A stretch of 37,695 nucleotides of DNA from Treponema sp. (GCA_031265435.1 JAISCR010000189.1:1-37695), one strand, 5' to 3'. Shown: positions 23,708 through 34,176, counted from the first letter of the stretch. The notes: generated by a model not told the origin, from the letters alone. Numbers and translations: made by a program.

Positions 23708-25070
23708 TATCCTTCAGATAATACTGATCGCTTGAGAAATACTCCCTGGTAAGTTTGACAATCAGGGGGCTCAAGACCAGCACCGTAATGATGTTGGGGA
23801 GGATTATCAAGGCGTTGGTCAGATCCAGCACGGCGAGGATCGTCTCCAGCCCGAAGAAGGCCCCCAGCATGATGCTGATGGTATAGATGACCCTGGTGTA
23901 TTTGGAAACCTTTGTGTTGAAGAAGAATTCCACCAGCTTTTCCCCATACCAGATAACCGCGATGATGCTGGAAAGAGCAAAAAGAAAGACCGAGATGGTG
24001 ACGATATAACCGCCTACGCTGCCCATGACCCTTTCAAAGGCCACTGAGGGCATGGTAAGGGCCTTGTCGGGGGTAATCTCTTTCCAGACGCCACTGGTCA
24101 GCACCACCAGGCCCGACAGGGTACAGATGGAGCCGTCTATCAGCACTTCAAAGACCCCCCAGAAGCCCTGCCGTACCGGATGATCGGTGATAGCGGCGGA
24201 ATGAGCGATGGGGGCCGATCCCATACCCGCCTCACAGGAATAGGTAGCCCTGGCGATGCCCATGCGGATAGCCATGCCGATTCCGGCGCCGATGAAACCT
24301 CCTGTGGCCGCGGTACCGCTAAAGGCGGACTTGAACACCAGCGCCAGGCTGGAGGGAATATTCCCGGCGTTGGTAAATACCACAATCAGGGAACCCACTA
24401 TGTACAGTATGCACATAAAGGGCACCATCTTGTCGGCGGTCTTGGCAACCCGGATAAGGCCCCCCAGAACCACGGCGCCTACCAGGATCATGAGTATGAA
24501 ACTGCTGACGTACCTGTTGACCCCCAGGGCCTCGGCGTTCTGCACAAGCGAGATGGACTGGGTTGCGATGGAAGGGAAGTAGTATATCATGGCAACGCAG
24601 GCGCCAATCCGGGCCATGGCCTTGCCTACGCTCTTGATGGGAAAGCCCTTGGTTTCGTAATAACCGGGGCCGCCGATATAGTGGCCGTCGGCGTTCTTTT
24701 CCCGGTAGTAGACTCCCAGCACCACCTCTGAAAACTTGGTGGCCCCGCCGACTATAAAGATCAGCCACATCCAGAACAGCGCGCCGGGGCCGCCGTAGGC
24801 GATGGCCGCCGAGACTCCCACGATGTTGGTAGTCCCAATGGTGGAGGCCATGGCGGTAGCCGCGGCCTGGAAGGGGCTTACCGTGCCCTCACCCTTGCCC
24901 TTGTCCAGTATCTTGCCAAAGGTCTGTTTACAGATGTACGGCAGATGCCGGATCTGAAAGAAGCCAAGCCTGACGGTGAGGAAAATCCCCCCGCCCACCA
25001 GCACGACCAGAAAGAGGACGCCCCAGAAGAACCCTGAAACAGCGCCAATCACCGCGAAAAATTCCTCCAT
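23697..25070 (-). CDS. Sodium:alanine/glycine symporter (AGCS family)
   Basis: Inner-membrane amino-acid carrier driven by sodium, 457 residues, typical of the AlsT/DagA family. About ten to eleven hydrophobic helices are seen, plus family segments ATAMASTIGTTNIVGVSAAI near residues 70-90 and GMAIRMGIARATYSCEAGMG in the second half. AAGGAG precedes the ATG. It lies 49 bases downstream of an M20 amidohydrolase gene on the same strand, so the two probably form an operon for import and release of amino acids. The exact substrate is not readable. Confidence 0.94.
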   Translation of the reverse strand: MEEFFAVIGAVSGFFWGVLFLVVLVGGGIFLTVRLGFFQIRHLPYICKQTFGKILDKGKGEGTVSPFQAAATAMASTIGTTNIVGVSAAIAYGGPGALFWMWLIFIVGGATKFSEVVLGVYYREKNADGHYIGGPGYYETKGFPIKSVGKAMARIGACVAMIYYFPSIATQSISLVQNAEALGVNRYVSSFILMILVGAVVLGGLIRVAKTADKMVPFMCILYIVGSLIVVFTNAGNIPSSLALVFKSAFSGTAATGGFIGAGIGMAIRMGIARATYSCEAGMGSAPIAHSAAITDHPVRQGFWGVFEVLIDGSICTLSGLVVLTSGVWKEITPDKALTMPSVAFERVMGSVGGYIVTISVFLFALSSIIAVIWYGEKLVEFFFNTKVSKYTRVIYTISIMLGAFFGLETILAVLDLTNALIILPNIITVLVLSPLIVKLTREYFSSDQYYLKDIKK

Positions 25071-25119
25071 AACTCTACACTCCTTAGATTTATTAAGGGC
25101 CCGTTCACGGAACCCTGAT

Positions 25120-26235
25120 TCACTCGTTCAGCAGGGCCGTAAAAAGATCCACCACCGTGGGGATAATTTCATCGTTAAAGTCAAATTGGGCGGTATGGAT
25201 GGGAGCCCTGTCCTCACCGGCCCCTACCGCAAACATGGCCCCCCTGGTATGCCGGAGGAACCACGCGAAATCTTCGGAACCCCTGGTGGGCGCGTCCGCC
25301 TCCAGCACGGTAAGGCCCAGCCGCTTTGCCGCCCGGCGGACCTTGTCGGCGCTTTCCCGGTGGTTGACCGTGGCCGGGACACTGTCGCGGAAGGAAACGC
25401 CATATTCCAGGCCGTAACGTCCGGCCTCCTCCCTGGCCCCGGCTTCAATTTTTTGCCGCAGTTTTTCCAGTTCATCGTCAAACTGGCCGCGGATGGTCAG
25501 CATCAGGCGTCCTTCGCTGGCGGACATGCCGAAGGCTTCTTTTCCCGCGTCTATCCCAATGACGGTACACAAGACAAAACCTCTGTACGCGGCCGGGTCC
25601 GTCAATTCGGGGATGCGGCGAATGATTTCGGCGATGGCAAAGGAAGGGTTGCGTCCCTCCTCGGGCTGGCTGGCGTGGGCCGGAATTCCCGTAAAATGGA
25701 TGATCATGCCGGTGGAACCACAGCAGGCCTCGCCGTTTATGATGCCGATGCTGTTTGCGGGCAGCCCCGGACTGTTGTGAAAACCGAATATCTCGGAGAT
25801 ACCCGCTTCGTTCATGAAAGGGGCGCACTCCAGGGCACCCTCCACGGTTTCCTCGGCATGCTGAAACACGAAGTAGACATTTTTGTCCGCCCCCCGCCGG
25901 TTTACTTCCAGGGCAAAGGCGGCCAGGCAGGCGCTGTGACCATCGTGTCCGCATTTGTGGGCAACGCCGGGAAATTGGGAACCGTAGGGAAGATCGATGG
26001 TCTCATCTATGGGGAGGGCGTCAAAATCCGCCCGGAAGGCAACATTTTGTCTGTCCCTGCCGGCCTGATAGAGGGCATAAAACCAGCGTCCCCGGTCCAC
26101 GATTTCAAGGGACGTATGCCGTCGCAGAAAATCGATTAAATACCTCTTGGTCCATATTTCCCGGCCCGCAAGCTCCGGGTGCCGGTGCAGTTCGCGGCGC
26201 AGTGTCACGGCCAGGTCCAAATGCTCTTTCTCCAC
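25120..26235 (-). CDS. M20-family amidohydrolase (IAA-amino-acid hydrolase type)
   Basis: Metal-dependent hydrolysis of N-acyl amino acids or related amides in the cytoplasm, about 371 residues. Metal ligands are visible in CGHDGH and HAEET near residues 95 and 130, and in the final APIHTAQFDFND. The dimerisation part contains GIPAHASQPEEGRNP. The start is taken as GTG at 26235, behind GAAAGGGAAAAG; a TTG five codons upstream (26250) is the alternative. With the downstream symporter it probably frees and handles amino acids. Confidence 0.9.
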   Translation of the reverse strand: MEKEHLDLAVTLRRELHRHPELAGREIWTKRYLIDFLRRHTSLEIVDRGRWFYALYQAGRDRQNVAFRADFDALPIDETIDLPYGSQFPGVAHKCGHDGHSACLAAFALEVNRRGADKNVYFVFQHAEETVEGALECAPFMNEAGISEIFGFHNSPGLPANSIGIINGEACCGSTGMIIHFTGIPAHASQPEEGRNPSFAIAEIIRRIPELTDPAAYRGFVLCTVIGIDAGKEAFGMSASEGRLMLTIRGQFDDELEKLRQKIEAGAREEAGRYGLEYGVSFRDSVPATVNHRESADKVRRAAKRLGLTVLEADAPTRGSEDFAWFLRHTRGAMFAVGAGEDRAPIHTAQFDFNDEIIPTVVDLFTALLNE

Positions 26236-26274
26236 CCTTTTCCCTTTCAAGGTTTGCGGTTTCCGGACAACCCT

Positions 26275-26340
26275 TATGTTTATCCTGTTACATTAAACAA
26301 GTCTAATACAGACACTAATTGGAACGCAGTGCACATCACC
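26275..26340 (+). repeat. Degenerate right end of an attC-like element
   Basis: TTTATCC, AAACAAGTCTAATACAG and GGAACG occur in the same order as in the right end of E2. They are followed after 16 bases by TGTTATATGACGG, the same junction sequence seen after E3. The match is partial and would need an alignment to confirm. Confidence 0.3.
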
Positions 26341-26342
26341 TG

Positions 26343-27338
26343 TTATATGACGGTTCCTAAAATTGCGTCAATCTCGGCCAGTTCCGTTTCGGAAAAATTC
26401 AGGTTATGCCGGGCTTCCAGATTCTCCTGAATCTGCGTCAGGCCGGACGCTCCGATAACCAGAGATGTCATGGCGGGGCTGCGCAGGTTCCAGGCCAGAA
26501 CCATCTGGCTCAGGGTCTGACCGCGCCGTTGAGCCAGTTTATCCAACTGCCTTGCCTTGTCTACCTTTTCTTCGGTCACTTTGTCTCGGGTGAGGAATAC
26601 GCTGTTTCCGTCTGCCCTTGAGCCTTTGGGAATACCATCAAAATAGCGGTTGGTCAGCAGCCCCTGGGCAAGGGTAGAGAAGGCAATACAGCCGATGCCC
26701 TCGGCCGCCAGAACCTCCAGTAAATCCTGTTCCACCCAACGGTTGAACATATTGTAACTGGGCTGATGGATCAGGCAATGGATGCCCAGGCTTTTCAAAA
26801 TATCGCTGGCGCGTTTGGTATCCGCCGCCTGATAATTGGAAATACCCACATAGAGCGCCTTCCCCTGAGTCACGGCGGAGGACAAGGCATACATTGTTTC
26901 TTCCAGTGGTGTGTTGGGATCGGGGCGATGATGATAAAAAATGTCAACGTACTCCAGCCCCAGACGCTTCAAACTCTGATCCAGACTGGACAACAGGTAC
27001 TTTCTGCTGCCCCACTCACCGTAAGGCCCGGGCCACATATTGTAACCGGCTTTAGTGGAGATAATCAGTTCGTCCCGATAGGGAGCCAGATCTTCCTTCA
27101 GTATGCGCCCGAAATTAATTTCGGCACTGCCCGGCGGGGGGCCGTAGTTGTTGGCAATGTCAAAATGGGTGATGCCCAAGTCAAAAGCGCCCAAAACCAT
27201 CTCCCGCATAGCGGCATAGGGCTTGTTGTCACCGAAGCTGTGCCACAATCCCAGCGACAGGAACGGTAACTGGATACCGCTTCGCCCACAGCGACGGTAC
27301 AACATATCTCCGTAACGGTTTTCGTTTGCGATGTACAT
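26343..27338 (-). CDS. Aldo/keto reductase, YghZ (L-glyceraldehyde-3-phosphate reductase) type
   Basis: Cytoplasmic NADPH-dependent carbonyl reductase, 331 residues. It follows E. coli YghZ closely from recollection: LANE-type start with NRYGDMLYRRCGRSGIQLP, the FDIANNYGPPPGSAE segment with catalytic Asp and Tyr, ISTKAGYNMWPGPYG with Lys, and YVDIFYHHR with His. The complete tetrad is present. GGAGG lies seven bases before the ATG. Three tandem 20-bp palindromic repeats lie just upstream, a likely operator. A fragment of its 3' end is duplicated at 22971-23108. Confidence 0.93.
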   Translation of the reverse strand: MYIANENRYGDMLYRRCGRSGIQLPFLSLGLWHSFGDNKPYAAMREMVLGAFDLGITHFDIANNYGPPPGSAEINFGRILKEDLAPYRDELIISTKAGYNMWPGPYGEWGSRKYLLSSLDQSLKRLGLEYVDIFYHHRPDPNTPLEETMYALSSAVTQGKALYVGISNYQAADTKRASDILKSLGIHCLIHQPSYNMFNRWVEQDLLEVLAAEGIGCIAFSTLAQGLLTNRYFDGIPKGSRADGNSVFLTRDKVTEEKVDKARQLDKLAQRRGQTLSQMVLAWNLRSPAMTSLVIGASGLTQIQENLEARHNLNFSETELAEIDAILGTVI

Positions 27339-27365
27339 GCCGAATCCTCCGTATTTACTTTTGCA

Positions 27366-27425
27366 AGAGAACCAACCGGATTCTCAGAGAACCAACCGGG
27401 TTCTCAGAGAACCAACCGGATTCTC
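27366..27425 (-). promoter_or_regulatory. Three tandem palindromic 20-mers upstream of the aldo/keto reductase
   Basis: AGAGAACCAACCGGATTCTC occurs three times head to tail, the middle copy with GGG in place of GGA. Each unit has GAGAA/TTCTC arms, and the 20-bp period puts all copies on the same face of the helix. The array starts 28 bases upstream of the gene start, where a repressor or activator would bind. No regulator gene is adjacent. Confidence 0.6.
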
Positions 27426-27433
27426 AAACAAGT

Positions 27434-27473
27434 CTATTGTGTAAGGGTTTCAATGTCCAGCGGTAACCCGGGC
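27434..27473 (-). pseudogene. 40-bp relic of the Rpn-type gene 3' end
   Basis: Matches 17882-17923, the end of the Rpn remnant, with one substitution and a two-base deletion. It directly abuts the stop codon of the lptD-like gene. Confidence 0.65.
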
Positions 27474-30400
27474 TATCGTATAGTCCACTTGTTATCAACG
27501 CCCTGTTTGTCTTTGTAATCAATCTCGGTCTTAATCTCGGCAACGGGAACCCACTTTACCATAAAGGAGATCTCATTGTTGAACTTGTATGAGTAAGGCT
27601 GGTTCTCCTGATCAAGGTAGGGAGAGAGGGTGATCCCCAGCACCGCGTTCCAGTCCCCCAGGTGGTGGGTTGCGGAAAAATTGAAACTTTTCAGCTTGAA
27701 TCCCGAACTCCGCCGTTTGGCGTCATCGTCAAAGCGGAACGAATTGATCAAATCGGTAAAGAAATTATTCTGTTCGCCTTCGGGAAATTCCCTGGAAAGG
27801 TGAAAAAAAGGCAGCTTCTGCAAATAGCGGAAAACGACGGAATTTGTGGTTGTACTGGAGAGGCTCAAATCGAGGAAGTTGCTGATACTCATATTGAAGC
27901 CAAGGTTAAAGGTAAGGCTGGAATTGGTATATCGCTGCAAATCCAGGAGCAGGCTGGTAGTATTATTAACGGTAAAACCGAGGCGTTTCTTCCAGAAGGG
28001 CTGCTTGGTATACGTCTTGGAAAAACTGATGTTGATATCCCTGTTTTTCAGGGTAGGTTCTTCTTCCGACTGAACCCAGCCCGTATCCTCCAATACATAA
28101 CCCGGCTGCCTTGTGGCTGTATAGGCTACGGTCAGGGCGTTGAGAACATTAAAGGTACTGGTTAGGGTGGTAACTTCGGCGATCTTCTCTTCGGGTTTCT
28201 CCTCATGGGGATCGTAATCATAGACAATATACTGTTGAAAACTCCCCCACTTACCAAAACTGAGCTTTCCGGTCAAATAGAGGGGCTCAAACTTGAGGTA
28301 GTCAAATTCTTCAAGATCGACGACGGGCGGAGGGATGTAGCTTGTGCCTGTACTTGTAGTGGTATCATCTTCCTCTTCCTCGGGCTTGGGAAAGATGATC
28401 CGCGTATGGGCGTTTGCCTCAAAGATCCAGGCCCGCAGGGTCATATTACCGGAAAATGATTCCTCCCTGGGGGGAAGTTCGTAGGCAAGCGTAAGATTCT
28501 GCATCTTATCCATGACGGACGCGTTGAAATTGGTTGAAATGGTATGGGCATCCAGATGCTTCTTCTTCCAGGCGCCGTGTTCTGTCTCCCACTCAGGCTC
28601 AAGCCCGGTACCGATAAACTTCGACTTGGCTATGATCCCTTTGAATGTGTACTGGATATTGCTTGTTCCAAAGACCGCATTCCAGAAAAAAGGACGCAGG
28701 GTAAAAACATTTTCGTAGGAAGTGGACCAGAAGGTTGCGTCATAGTTCCGTTTTTTGGCCTGGGCAATTCTGGTGTTCTCTTTCTCCTCCTCGGTTTTCT
28801 CCTTCGGGGGGGTCAGGGAACTGGTGAAGCCCAGGCCGTTCTCCCAGGTTTCCTCGGCGAATTCTTCCGCTTCTTCGTTCATGTAGTTGTAGTCCTGCCA
28901 GGAACCGGTACCGCTTATGGTAAAGGCATTGCTATAGAGCCCGGAATTGGTATGCTCCAGGGTGAAGGTGGTGCTGGCGTCTCCTTTTACAATAGAGAGA
29001 ATCGAAGAAACTTCGCTCCAGTCTATCTGATCCTGTTCCCTCCAGTGCTTCAGATCGTTGCGGAACTGCAGTTCCGATGCCGACGAAGGGCTGAGGCGGT
29101 AATCGATGCTGAATCTGTGCCCCCTGTCCTGGGGATCAAAACGCTGGTTCAGTACAGGCGGACTCTGGGGATCCCGATCCTTTGAAGAAATTTGCTCATC
29201 TTCCTTGATTGCAAAAGGAGAACGGGGGATGCCGATATCCGTAAAAGGATCCTCTTTTTCTTCATTCTGAGTGTTTTGGTTTTGATACTGGTTTTGGACC
29301 GAGGGTGCGGCGCCCAGGGAAAAGGGGGTGCCCGCAATGGCGGCGCTGAGGGAATAGACGGTAAATTTATCGGGAAAATAAAATTTTCTGTCCGGCTTGT
29401 TCTGATTTATCAGTGTCTGGGCCGAATCAGGCGCCCCGGTTCCGGTGTCTGTTCCCGTTCCCGTCCCTGTTCCTGTTCCTGTCCCGCTGCCTGTTCCGGT
29501 TCCTGTTGAGGAAGCAGGCGTACTTAGTTTTTTGGAATCCCTCTCCCGAAAAGACACGGTACTGGTAAGGTTTGATATGGAAAAGGAATTTACATAAGGA
29601 TTGAGAAAACTCACCGAAGGGTTAAACGAACCGTTGAGCCGCCATTCATAGGCGGAAAGAAGATTCTGTTCCTCCTCTTCTTCATCCTCCACGGCCCTGG
29701 CCCCGTCTTTCCCGAGTCCTATCCAGTCCATCTCTTCGGAACGTTTCAAAAAGTCGCGATCCATAAAGGGATCGGAATAATACGGGAAGGCCCATGCAAA
29801 GGATCCGTATGTCCCCCCCAGAGAACCGGCCATGGTAAAACGGTAACGGAAAGGCATGTTCCAGGAAATAAAACGGGAACTGTTCCAGTCGCTGGTTCCG
29901 TCATACCAGGCAAAGGGAGTATAGGAATTTTCGTTTTCCGGCATCCTTACTACAGTCCGGGAAAAACCCAGGCCCGCGGAAAGATCTATGACGCCGAAGA
30001 TCCCTTTCCTGGGTATATTGAGATCCGTTCCCACATAGGTTCCCAGATTGGTATAGTAGTCCACCAGGGCCTTGAGGCTTATTTCATCCGTGTTCGTCTT
30101 TTTCTTTCCGGTACTCTTGAGCCAAACCCCCTGACGTTCCTTTTCCATGTCCGCTCCGCTGCCGAGGATCCTCGATATAGAACTTTCCGTTGAAGGATCA
30201 ACCTTGGGACGCCCCAGGATATAGGTACTCGTCTGGAGGAAACTCCCTTCCCGCGAACGGAGGCCGATTACCGGGTGAAAGATCATCTCATCCGCCGGGT
30301 AATAAAAGAAGGGAATATAGAGCACCGGGATTTCCCCTACCTTGAGCACTCCGTTAAAAATGGCAAAATCGGAACCGGGGAGAAGCCAGAGTTTGCTGGC

Positions 30401-31279
30401 GTTCATCGTCCAGAAGGCCTCGGAATTACTGGCATTGCTTATCTCCGCGTTGCGCAGCACCGTTACCTCTTCATCATTGCGGGAGATCACGTTTCCCGAA
30501 AAACGGTAGACGGTTTCATCGGACTGGCTGCCCTTCTCGGTGAGCCCTTCGAGAAAAACACTTGACCAGTTGTCAAGGTTCACGGTTATCTTCTGTCCTC
30601 TGAAAGTTTCTATGGAGTCCCCTTCGGTTTTGACGTATTCCACCTCTCCCGAGGCGGACATGATGTTCCGGGTCTTGTTGTAGAGGATCTCCTGTGCCTG
30701 GATACGGTGAACGGCCTCCCCGTCCTTGAGGCTCACCACCACTCCTCCCCGGAGCCGGGCATACTCCTCGTCAACCGCTTCCAGGGTAAAGTATTCGGTG
30801 CTTCTGGCGCTCTCTATGGTGATAATCTTCTGGTTTTCCCGGGGAGGCTCAAGGGATTCTCTGATTTGGTAATGGTCCCGGAGCCTTTTGGCCAGTTCTT
30901 CGTGGGTGCCCCCTTCGGAAAGGTTGAGGCTCCGGGCCCAAGCGGCCAATTCCATCAGGGATGAGGTCTTTATATCCATGGCGACGCGCTTCAGTTCCGG
31001 GTCTTCTTCCTCCGCGGCGATCCCGGCGCCTTCAACAGCATCAGCATCAGCATCCGCGGAAACACCGGCCTCTTCCTCCGCGGCGGTTTCATCTCCTTCA
31101 ACGGCATCGGCGTCCGCAGGGGCGTCAACCTCTTCCCCGCCATCCGCGGAAAGGCCGGCTTGTGCAAGAGGATCATCCGGAACACCGGCCCCGGAAGATT
31201 CTCCTTCCTGCGCGGCAAGAGAAAAGCCGGCAAAAAAAATGAAAAAAATGAAAATAAAAAAGGAGTGCCGGCCTTTCAT
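27473..31279 (-). CDS. LptD-like outer-membrane protein
   Basis: A 1268-residue exported protein related to LptD/OstA, which places lipid at the outer membrane. It has a signal peptide (residues 1-22, ending SLAAQ) and an acidic Ala/Asp/Glu-rich stretch to about residue 95. A SAP-like helical segment comes next (LMELAAWARSLNLSEGG). An OstA-type domain follows (about 155-300) with IEAR-like IESARSTEYF and FWTMNASKLWLLPGSDF. The rest is a long beta-barrel-like part with many aromatic alternations. A Gly-Thr dipeptide run lies near residues 590-615. It starts two bases after the uvrA stop and is probably co-transcribed with it. Members of this family occur in treponemes that lack LPS, so the lipid handled is uncertain. 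Confidence 0.85.
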   Translation of the reverse strand: MKGRHSFFIFIFFIFFAGFSLAAQEGESSGAGVPDDPLAQAGLSADGGEEVDAPADADAVEGDETAAEEEAGVSADADADAVEGAGIAAEEEDPELKRVAMDIKTSSLMELAAWARSLNLSEGGTHEELAKRLRDHYQIRESLEPPRENQKIITIESARSTEYFTLEAVDEEYARLRGGVVVSLKDGEAVHRIQAQEILYNKTRNIMSASGEVEYVKTEGDSIETFRGQKITVNLDNWSSVFLEGLTEKGSQSDETVYRFSGNVISRNDEEVTVLRNAEISNASNSEAFWTMNASKLWLLPGSDFAIFNGVLKVGEIPVLYIPFFYYPADEMIFHPVIGLRSREGSFLQTSTYILGRPKVDPSTESSISRILGSGADMEKERQGVWLKSTGKKKTNTDEISLKALVDYYTNLGTYVGTDLNIPRKGIFGVIDLSAGLGFSRTVVRMPENENSYTPFAWYDGTSDWNSSRFISWNMPFRYRFTMAGSLGGTYGSFAWAFPYYSDPFMDRDFLKRSEEMDWIGLGKDGARAVEDEEEEEQNLLSAYEWRLNGSFNPSVSFLNPYVNSFSISNLTSTVSFRERDSKKLSTPASSTGTGTGSGTGTGTGTGTGTDTGTGAPDSAQTLINQNKPDRKFYFPDKFTVYSLSAAIAGTPFSLGAAPSVQNQYQNQNTQNEEKEDPFTDIGIPRSPFAIKEDEQISSKDRDPQSPPVLNQRFDPQDRGHRFSIDYRLSPSSASELQFRNDLKHWREQDQIDWSEVSSILSIVKGDASTTFTLEHTNSGLYSNAFTISGTGSWQDYNYMNEEAEEFAEETWENGLGFTSSLTPPKEKTEEEKENTRIAQAKKRNYDATFWSTSYENVFTLRPFFWNAVFGTSNIQYTFKGIIAKSKFIGTGLEPEWETEHGAWKKKHLDAHTISTNFNASVMDKMQNLTLAYELPPREESFSGNMTLRAWIFEANAHTRIIFPKPEEEEDDTTTSTGTSYIPPPVVDLEEFDYLKFEPLYLTGKLSFGKWGSFQQYIVYDYDPHEEKPEEKIAEVTTLTSTFNVLNALTVAYTATRQPGYVLEDTGWVQSEEEPTLKNRDINISFSKTYTKQPFWKKRLGFTVNNTTSLLLDLQRYTNSSLTFNLGFNMSISNFLDLSLSSTTTNSVVFRYLQKLPFFHLSREFPEGEQNNFFTDLINSFRFDDDAKRRSSGFKLKSFNFSATHHLGDWNAVLGITLSPYLDQENQPYSYKFNNEISFMVKWVPVAEIKTEIDYKDKQGVDNKWTIR

Positions 31280-31281
31280 TT

Positions 31282-34176
31282 CTACCGGGCTGGTTTCTTT
31301 CCGGAACTTCCGGACGCCTTTCTTCCCTGCTTCCGGTCCAGCATTTCTTTGATGTAGAAACCTGTGTAAGATTTACTGCAGCGGGTCAGTTCTTCCGGCG
31401 TTCCGGTAACCACGAGTTCCCCACCCCTGTCCCCGCCTTCAGGTCCCAGATCGATGATATGGTCTGCCTGCAACAGCACATCCAGGTTGTGTTCGATCAT
31501 CACTACCGTATTCTCCTGATCCACAAGGCGCTGAATCACCTCCATAAGCTGCTTCACATCGGCAAAGTGAAGCCCCGTGGTGGGCTCATCGAGAATGTAA
31601 AGTGTCTTCCCCGTGGAGCGTTTGGAAAGTTCAAGGGCCAGCTTTACCCGCTGGGCCTCTCCCCCGGAAAGGGTAAGGGCGCTCTGCCCGAGCTTCACAT
31701 AGCCCAGGCCCACGGAGAGGAGGGTATCCATCTTCCGGGCCACATGGGGAATGTATTCAAAGAATTCCGCGGCCTCCTCAATGGTCATGTCCAGAACATC
31801 GGCAATGTTCTTTCCCTTGTAGCGAATATCCAGCGTCTCCTTGTTGAAACGTTTCCCGTGACAGACATCACAGGTAATGTATACATCGGGGAGAAAATTC
31901 ATCTCGATCTTGATCGTCCCGTCGCCCTGGCAGTTTTCACACCTGCCCCCTTTTACATTGAAGGAGAAACGCCCCGGCTTGTAGCCCCTGGCCTTTGAAT
32001 CCGGAAGGCTGGAAAAGAGATCCCGGATACCGGAAAAGACACCCACATAGGTTGCCGGATTGGAACGGGGCGTACGGCCGATGGGACTCTGATCGATATC
32101 TATCACCTTGTCGATGTATTCGATTCCTTCAATGCTGTCATAGTCCCCCTCCTGCCGGCTTGAGCCGTAAATCCCGTTTGCCAGAGCCGGGTAGAGCACA
32201 TCACTTAAAAGAGTGGACTTGCCGGAACCCGAAACCCCGGTAATGCAGGTAAAGACGCCGAGGGGAATCTCCACGTCTATGTTTTTAAGGTTATGCTCCC
32301 GCACACCCTTCAGAGCGAGGCTGATCCCCTTCCCTTTCCGCCGTTCCGCGGGTATCTCCATCTTGAGCGTTCCCGCGAGGTACCGGCCCGTAAGGCTTTC
32401 CCGGGACTTCATCAGTTCCCTGGGGTTCCCCTGGGCAACCACATGGCCGCCGTGAACTCCCGCGCCCGGCCCCAGATCCACGATATAGTCGGCGGTACGG
32501 AGAGTCTGCTCATCATGCTCCACCACGATGAGTGTATTCCCCAGATCCCTCATGTAGAGCAGGGTATCGATAAGCCTCTGGTTATCCCGCTGGTGGAGAC
32601 CGATGGAAGGTTCGTCGAGAATGTAGAGCACCCCCACAAGACTTGAGCCGATCTGGGTAGCCAGACGGATACGCTGGGCCTCCCCCCCGGAAAGTGTGGC
32701 GCTTTTCCGTTCCAGGGTGAGATAATCGAGTCCCACGTTTTTCATAAAGCCCAGGCGGGCATTGATCTCCTTGAGAATCTGGTTGGCTATCTTCTTTTCA
32801 TTCTTGTCCAGTTTGATGGTATCAAAAAATTTGAGGGAATCGGATACGGAAAGACTGGAAAGTTCCCAGATATTGAGATGCCCGCCGACCGTTACACCCA
32901 GAGCCTCAGGTTTCAACCGCCTGCCCCCGCATTCTTCGCAGGGCTTCTGGCTCATGAACTTTTCAAGCCAGTCTTTGATTCCCGGACTCTGAGTTTCCAT
33001 ATAACGGCGTTTCAGATCGGCAAGTATGCCCGGGAAGCGGGTGTTGTAGTCAAAGTAACCGGACTTGTCCTTGTTCTCATAGTGAATATCGATACTCTCT
33101 TTGCTGCCGTAGAGGATTGCGTCCAGGGCCTTTTTCGGCAGATTCTTGAAAGGCGTATTCAGGCTGAATTTGAAGTGCTTCGCAAGGCTTTCAAAACGGC
33201 TGCGGTGCCAGGCGCTGTCCGGGTTGTAGGGAAGGCAGCCGCCTTCGTTAAAGGAAAGTTCCCGGTTGGGAATTACAAGATTGGGATCGAATTCCATCCT
33301 GATCCCGAGGCCGGAACAGGAAGGGCAGGCTCCATAGGGGTTGTTGAAGGAGAAAAGCCTGGGCTGCAGTTCAGGAATCGAGATGCCGCAGTCCGGGCAT
33401 GCGTTCTTCTGGGAGAAAAACTGCTCCGTATCCCCATCGCTGCCGTGGATAAGCGCCACCATGATCCCGTCCGCCGCGTCCAGGGCGGCTTCCACCGACT
33501 CGGCAAGCCGTGTACGAATATCCTTGCCAATCACCAGCCGGTCAATGATAATTTCGATACTGTGCTTCTTCTGCTTGTCCAGCTTTATCTCTTCATCAAG
33601 ACCCACCGGCACACCGTCTATTCTGGCCCTGGCAAAACCGGCTTTTTTGGCGTCTTCGATTATCTTCTGATGCTCACCCTTCTTCCCCCGGATCACGGGA
33701 GCGAGAAGCTGCACCCGCGTCCCCTCCCCCATCTCCATGATCGTATCGATGATCTGGTCTATGGGCTGTTCCTTGATCTCCCTGCCGCAGACAGGGCAAT
33801 GGGGAATACCAATCCGGGCGTAGAGCAGCCGGTAGTAGTCATAAATTTCGGTTACCGTGCCCACCGTGGAACGGGGATTGCGGTGGGTGGTCTTCTGTTC
33901 AATGCTGATAGCCGGGGAAAGACCTTCGATATAGTCCAAATCCGGCTTGTCCATACGGCCCAGAAATTGCCGGGCATAGGCCGAAAGACTCTCCACATAT
34001 CGGCGCTGCCCTTCGGCAAAGATTGTATCAAATGCAAGAGAACTCTTTCCCGAACCGGAAAGACCGGAAATAACGATAAGTTTGTCCCTGGGAAGTTCCA
34101 AATCAATATTTTTTAGATTATGCTCCCTGGCGCCTTTGATAATAAGCTTGTCCATTTCCACCAGCATATCATTCAA
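31282..34176 (-). CDS. uvrA: Excinuclease ABC subunit A
   Basis: Damage-recognition ATPase of nucleotide excision repair, 964 residues. Both ATPase halves are complete: Walker [10 protein letters not shown] near residue 38 and GVSGSGKST in the second half, with two LSGGEAQR signatures. Zinc-binding cysteines appear in [12 protein letters not shown]...CPSC and CENC...CDVC. The ATG at 34176 follows AAAGGGGTG by six bases; an internal Met seven codons on ([13 protein letters not shown]) is the family's more usual start. Downstream is the lptD-like gene after two bases. Confidence 0.97.
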   Translation of the reverse strand: MNDMLVEMDKLIIKGAREHNLKNIDLELPRDKLIVISGLSGSGKSSLAFDTIFAEGQRRYVESLSAYARQFLGRMDKPDLDYIEGLSPAISIEQKTTHRNPRSTVGTVTEIYDYYRLLYARIGIPHCPVCGREIKEQPIDQIIDTIMEMGEGTRVQLLAPVIRGKKGEHQKIIEDAKKAGFARARIDGVPVGLDEEIKLDKQKKHSIEIIIDRLVIGKDIRTRLAESVEAALDAADGIMVALIHGSDGDTEQFFSQKNACPDCGISIPELQPRLFSFNNPYGACPSCSGLGIRMEFDPNLVIPNRELSFNEGGCLPYNPDSAWHRSRFESLAKHFKFSLNTPFKNLPKKALDAILYGSKESIDIHYENKDKSGYFDYNTRFPGILADLKRRYMETQSPGIKDWLEKFMSQKPCEECGGRRLKPEALGVTVGGHLNIWELSSLSVSDSLKFFDTIKLDKNEKKIANQILKEINARLGFMKNVGLDYLTLERKSATLSGGEAQRIRLATQIGSSLVGVLYILDEPSIGLHQRDNQRLIDTLLYMRDLGNTLIVVEHDEQTLRTADYIVDLGPGAGVHGGHVVAQGNPRELMKSRESLTGRYLAGTLKMEIPAERRKGKGISLALKGVREHNLKNIDVEIPLGVFTCITGVSGSGKSTLLSDVLYPALANGIYGSSRQEGDYDSIEGIEYIDKVIDIDQSPIGRTPRSNPATYVGVFSGIRDLFSSLPDSKARGYKPGRFSFNVKGGRCENCQGDGTIKIEMNFLPDVYITCDVCHGKRFNKETLDIRYKGKNIADVLDMTIEEAAEFFEYIPHVARKMDTLLSVGLGYVKLGQSALTLSGGEAQRVKLALELSKRSTGKTLYILDEPTTGLHFADVKQLMEVIQRLVDQENTVVMIEHNLDVLLQADHIIDLGPEGGDRGGELVVTGTPEELTRCSKSYTGFYIKEMLDRKQGRKASGSSGKKPAR

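Noticed and set aside
32878-34116. Long plus-strand reading frame of 412 codons
   Set aside because: Antisense to uvrA, which has full motif support on the minus strand.
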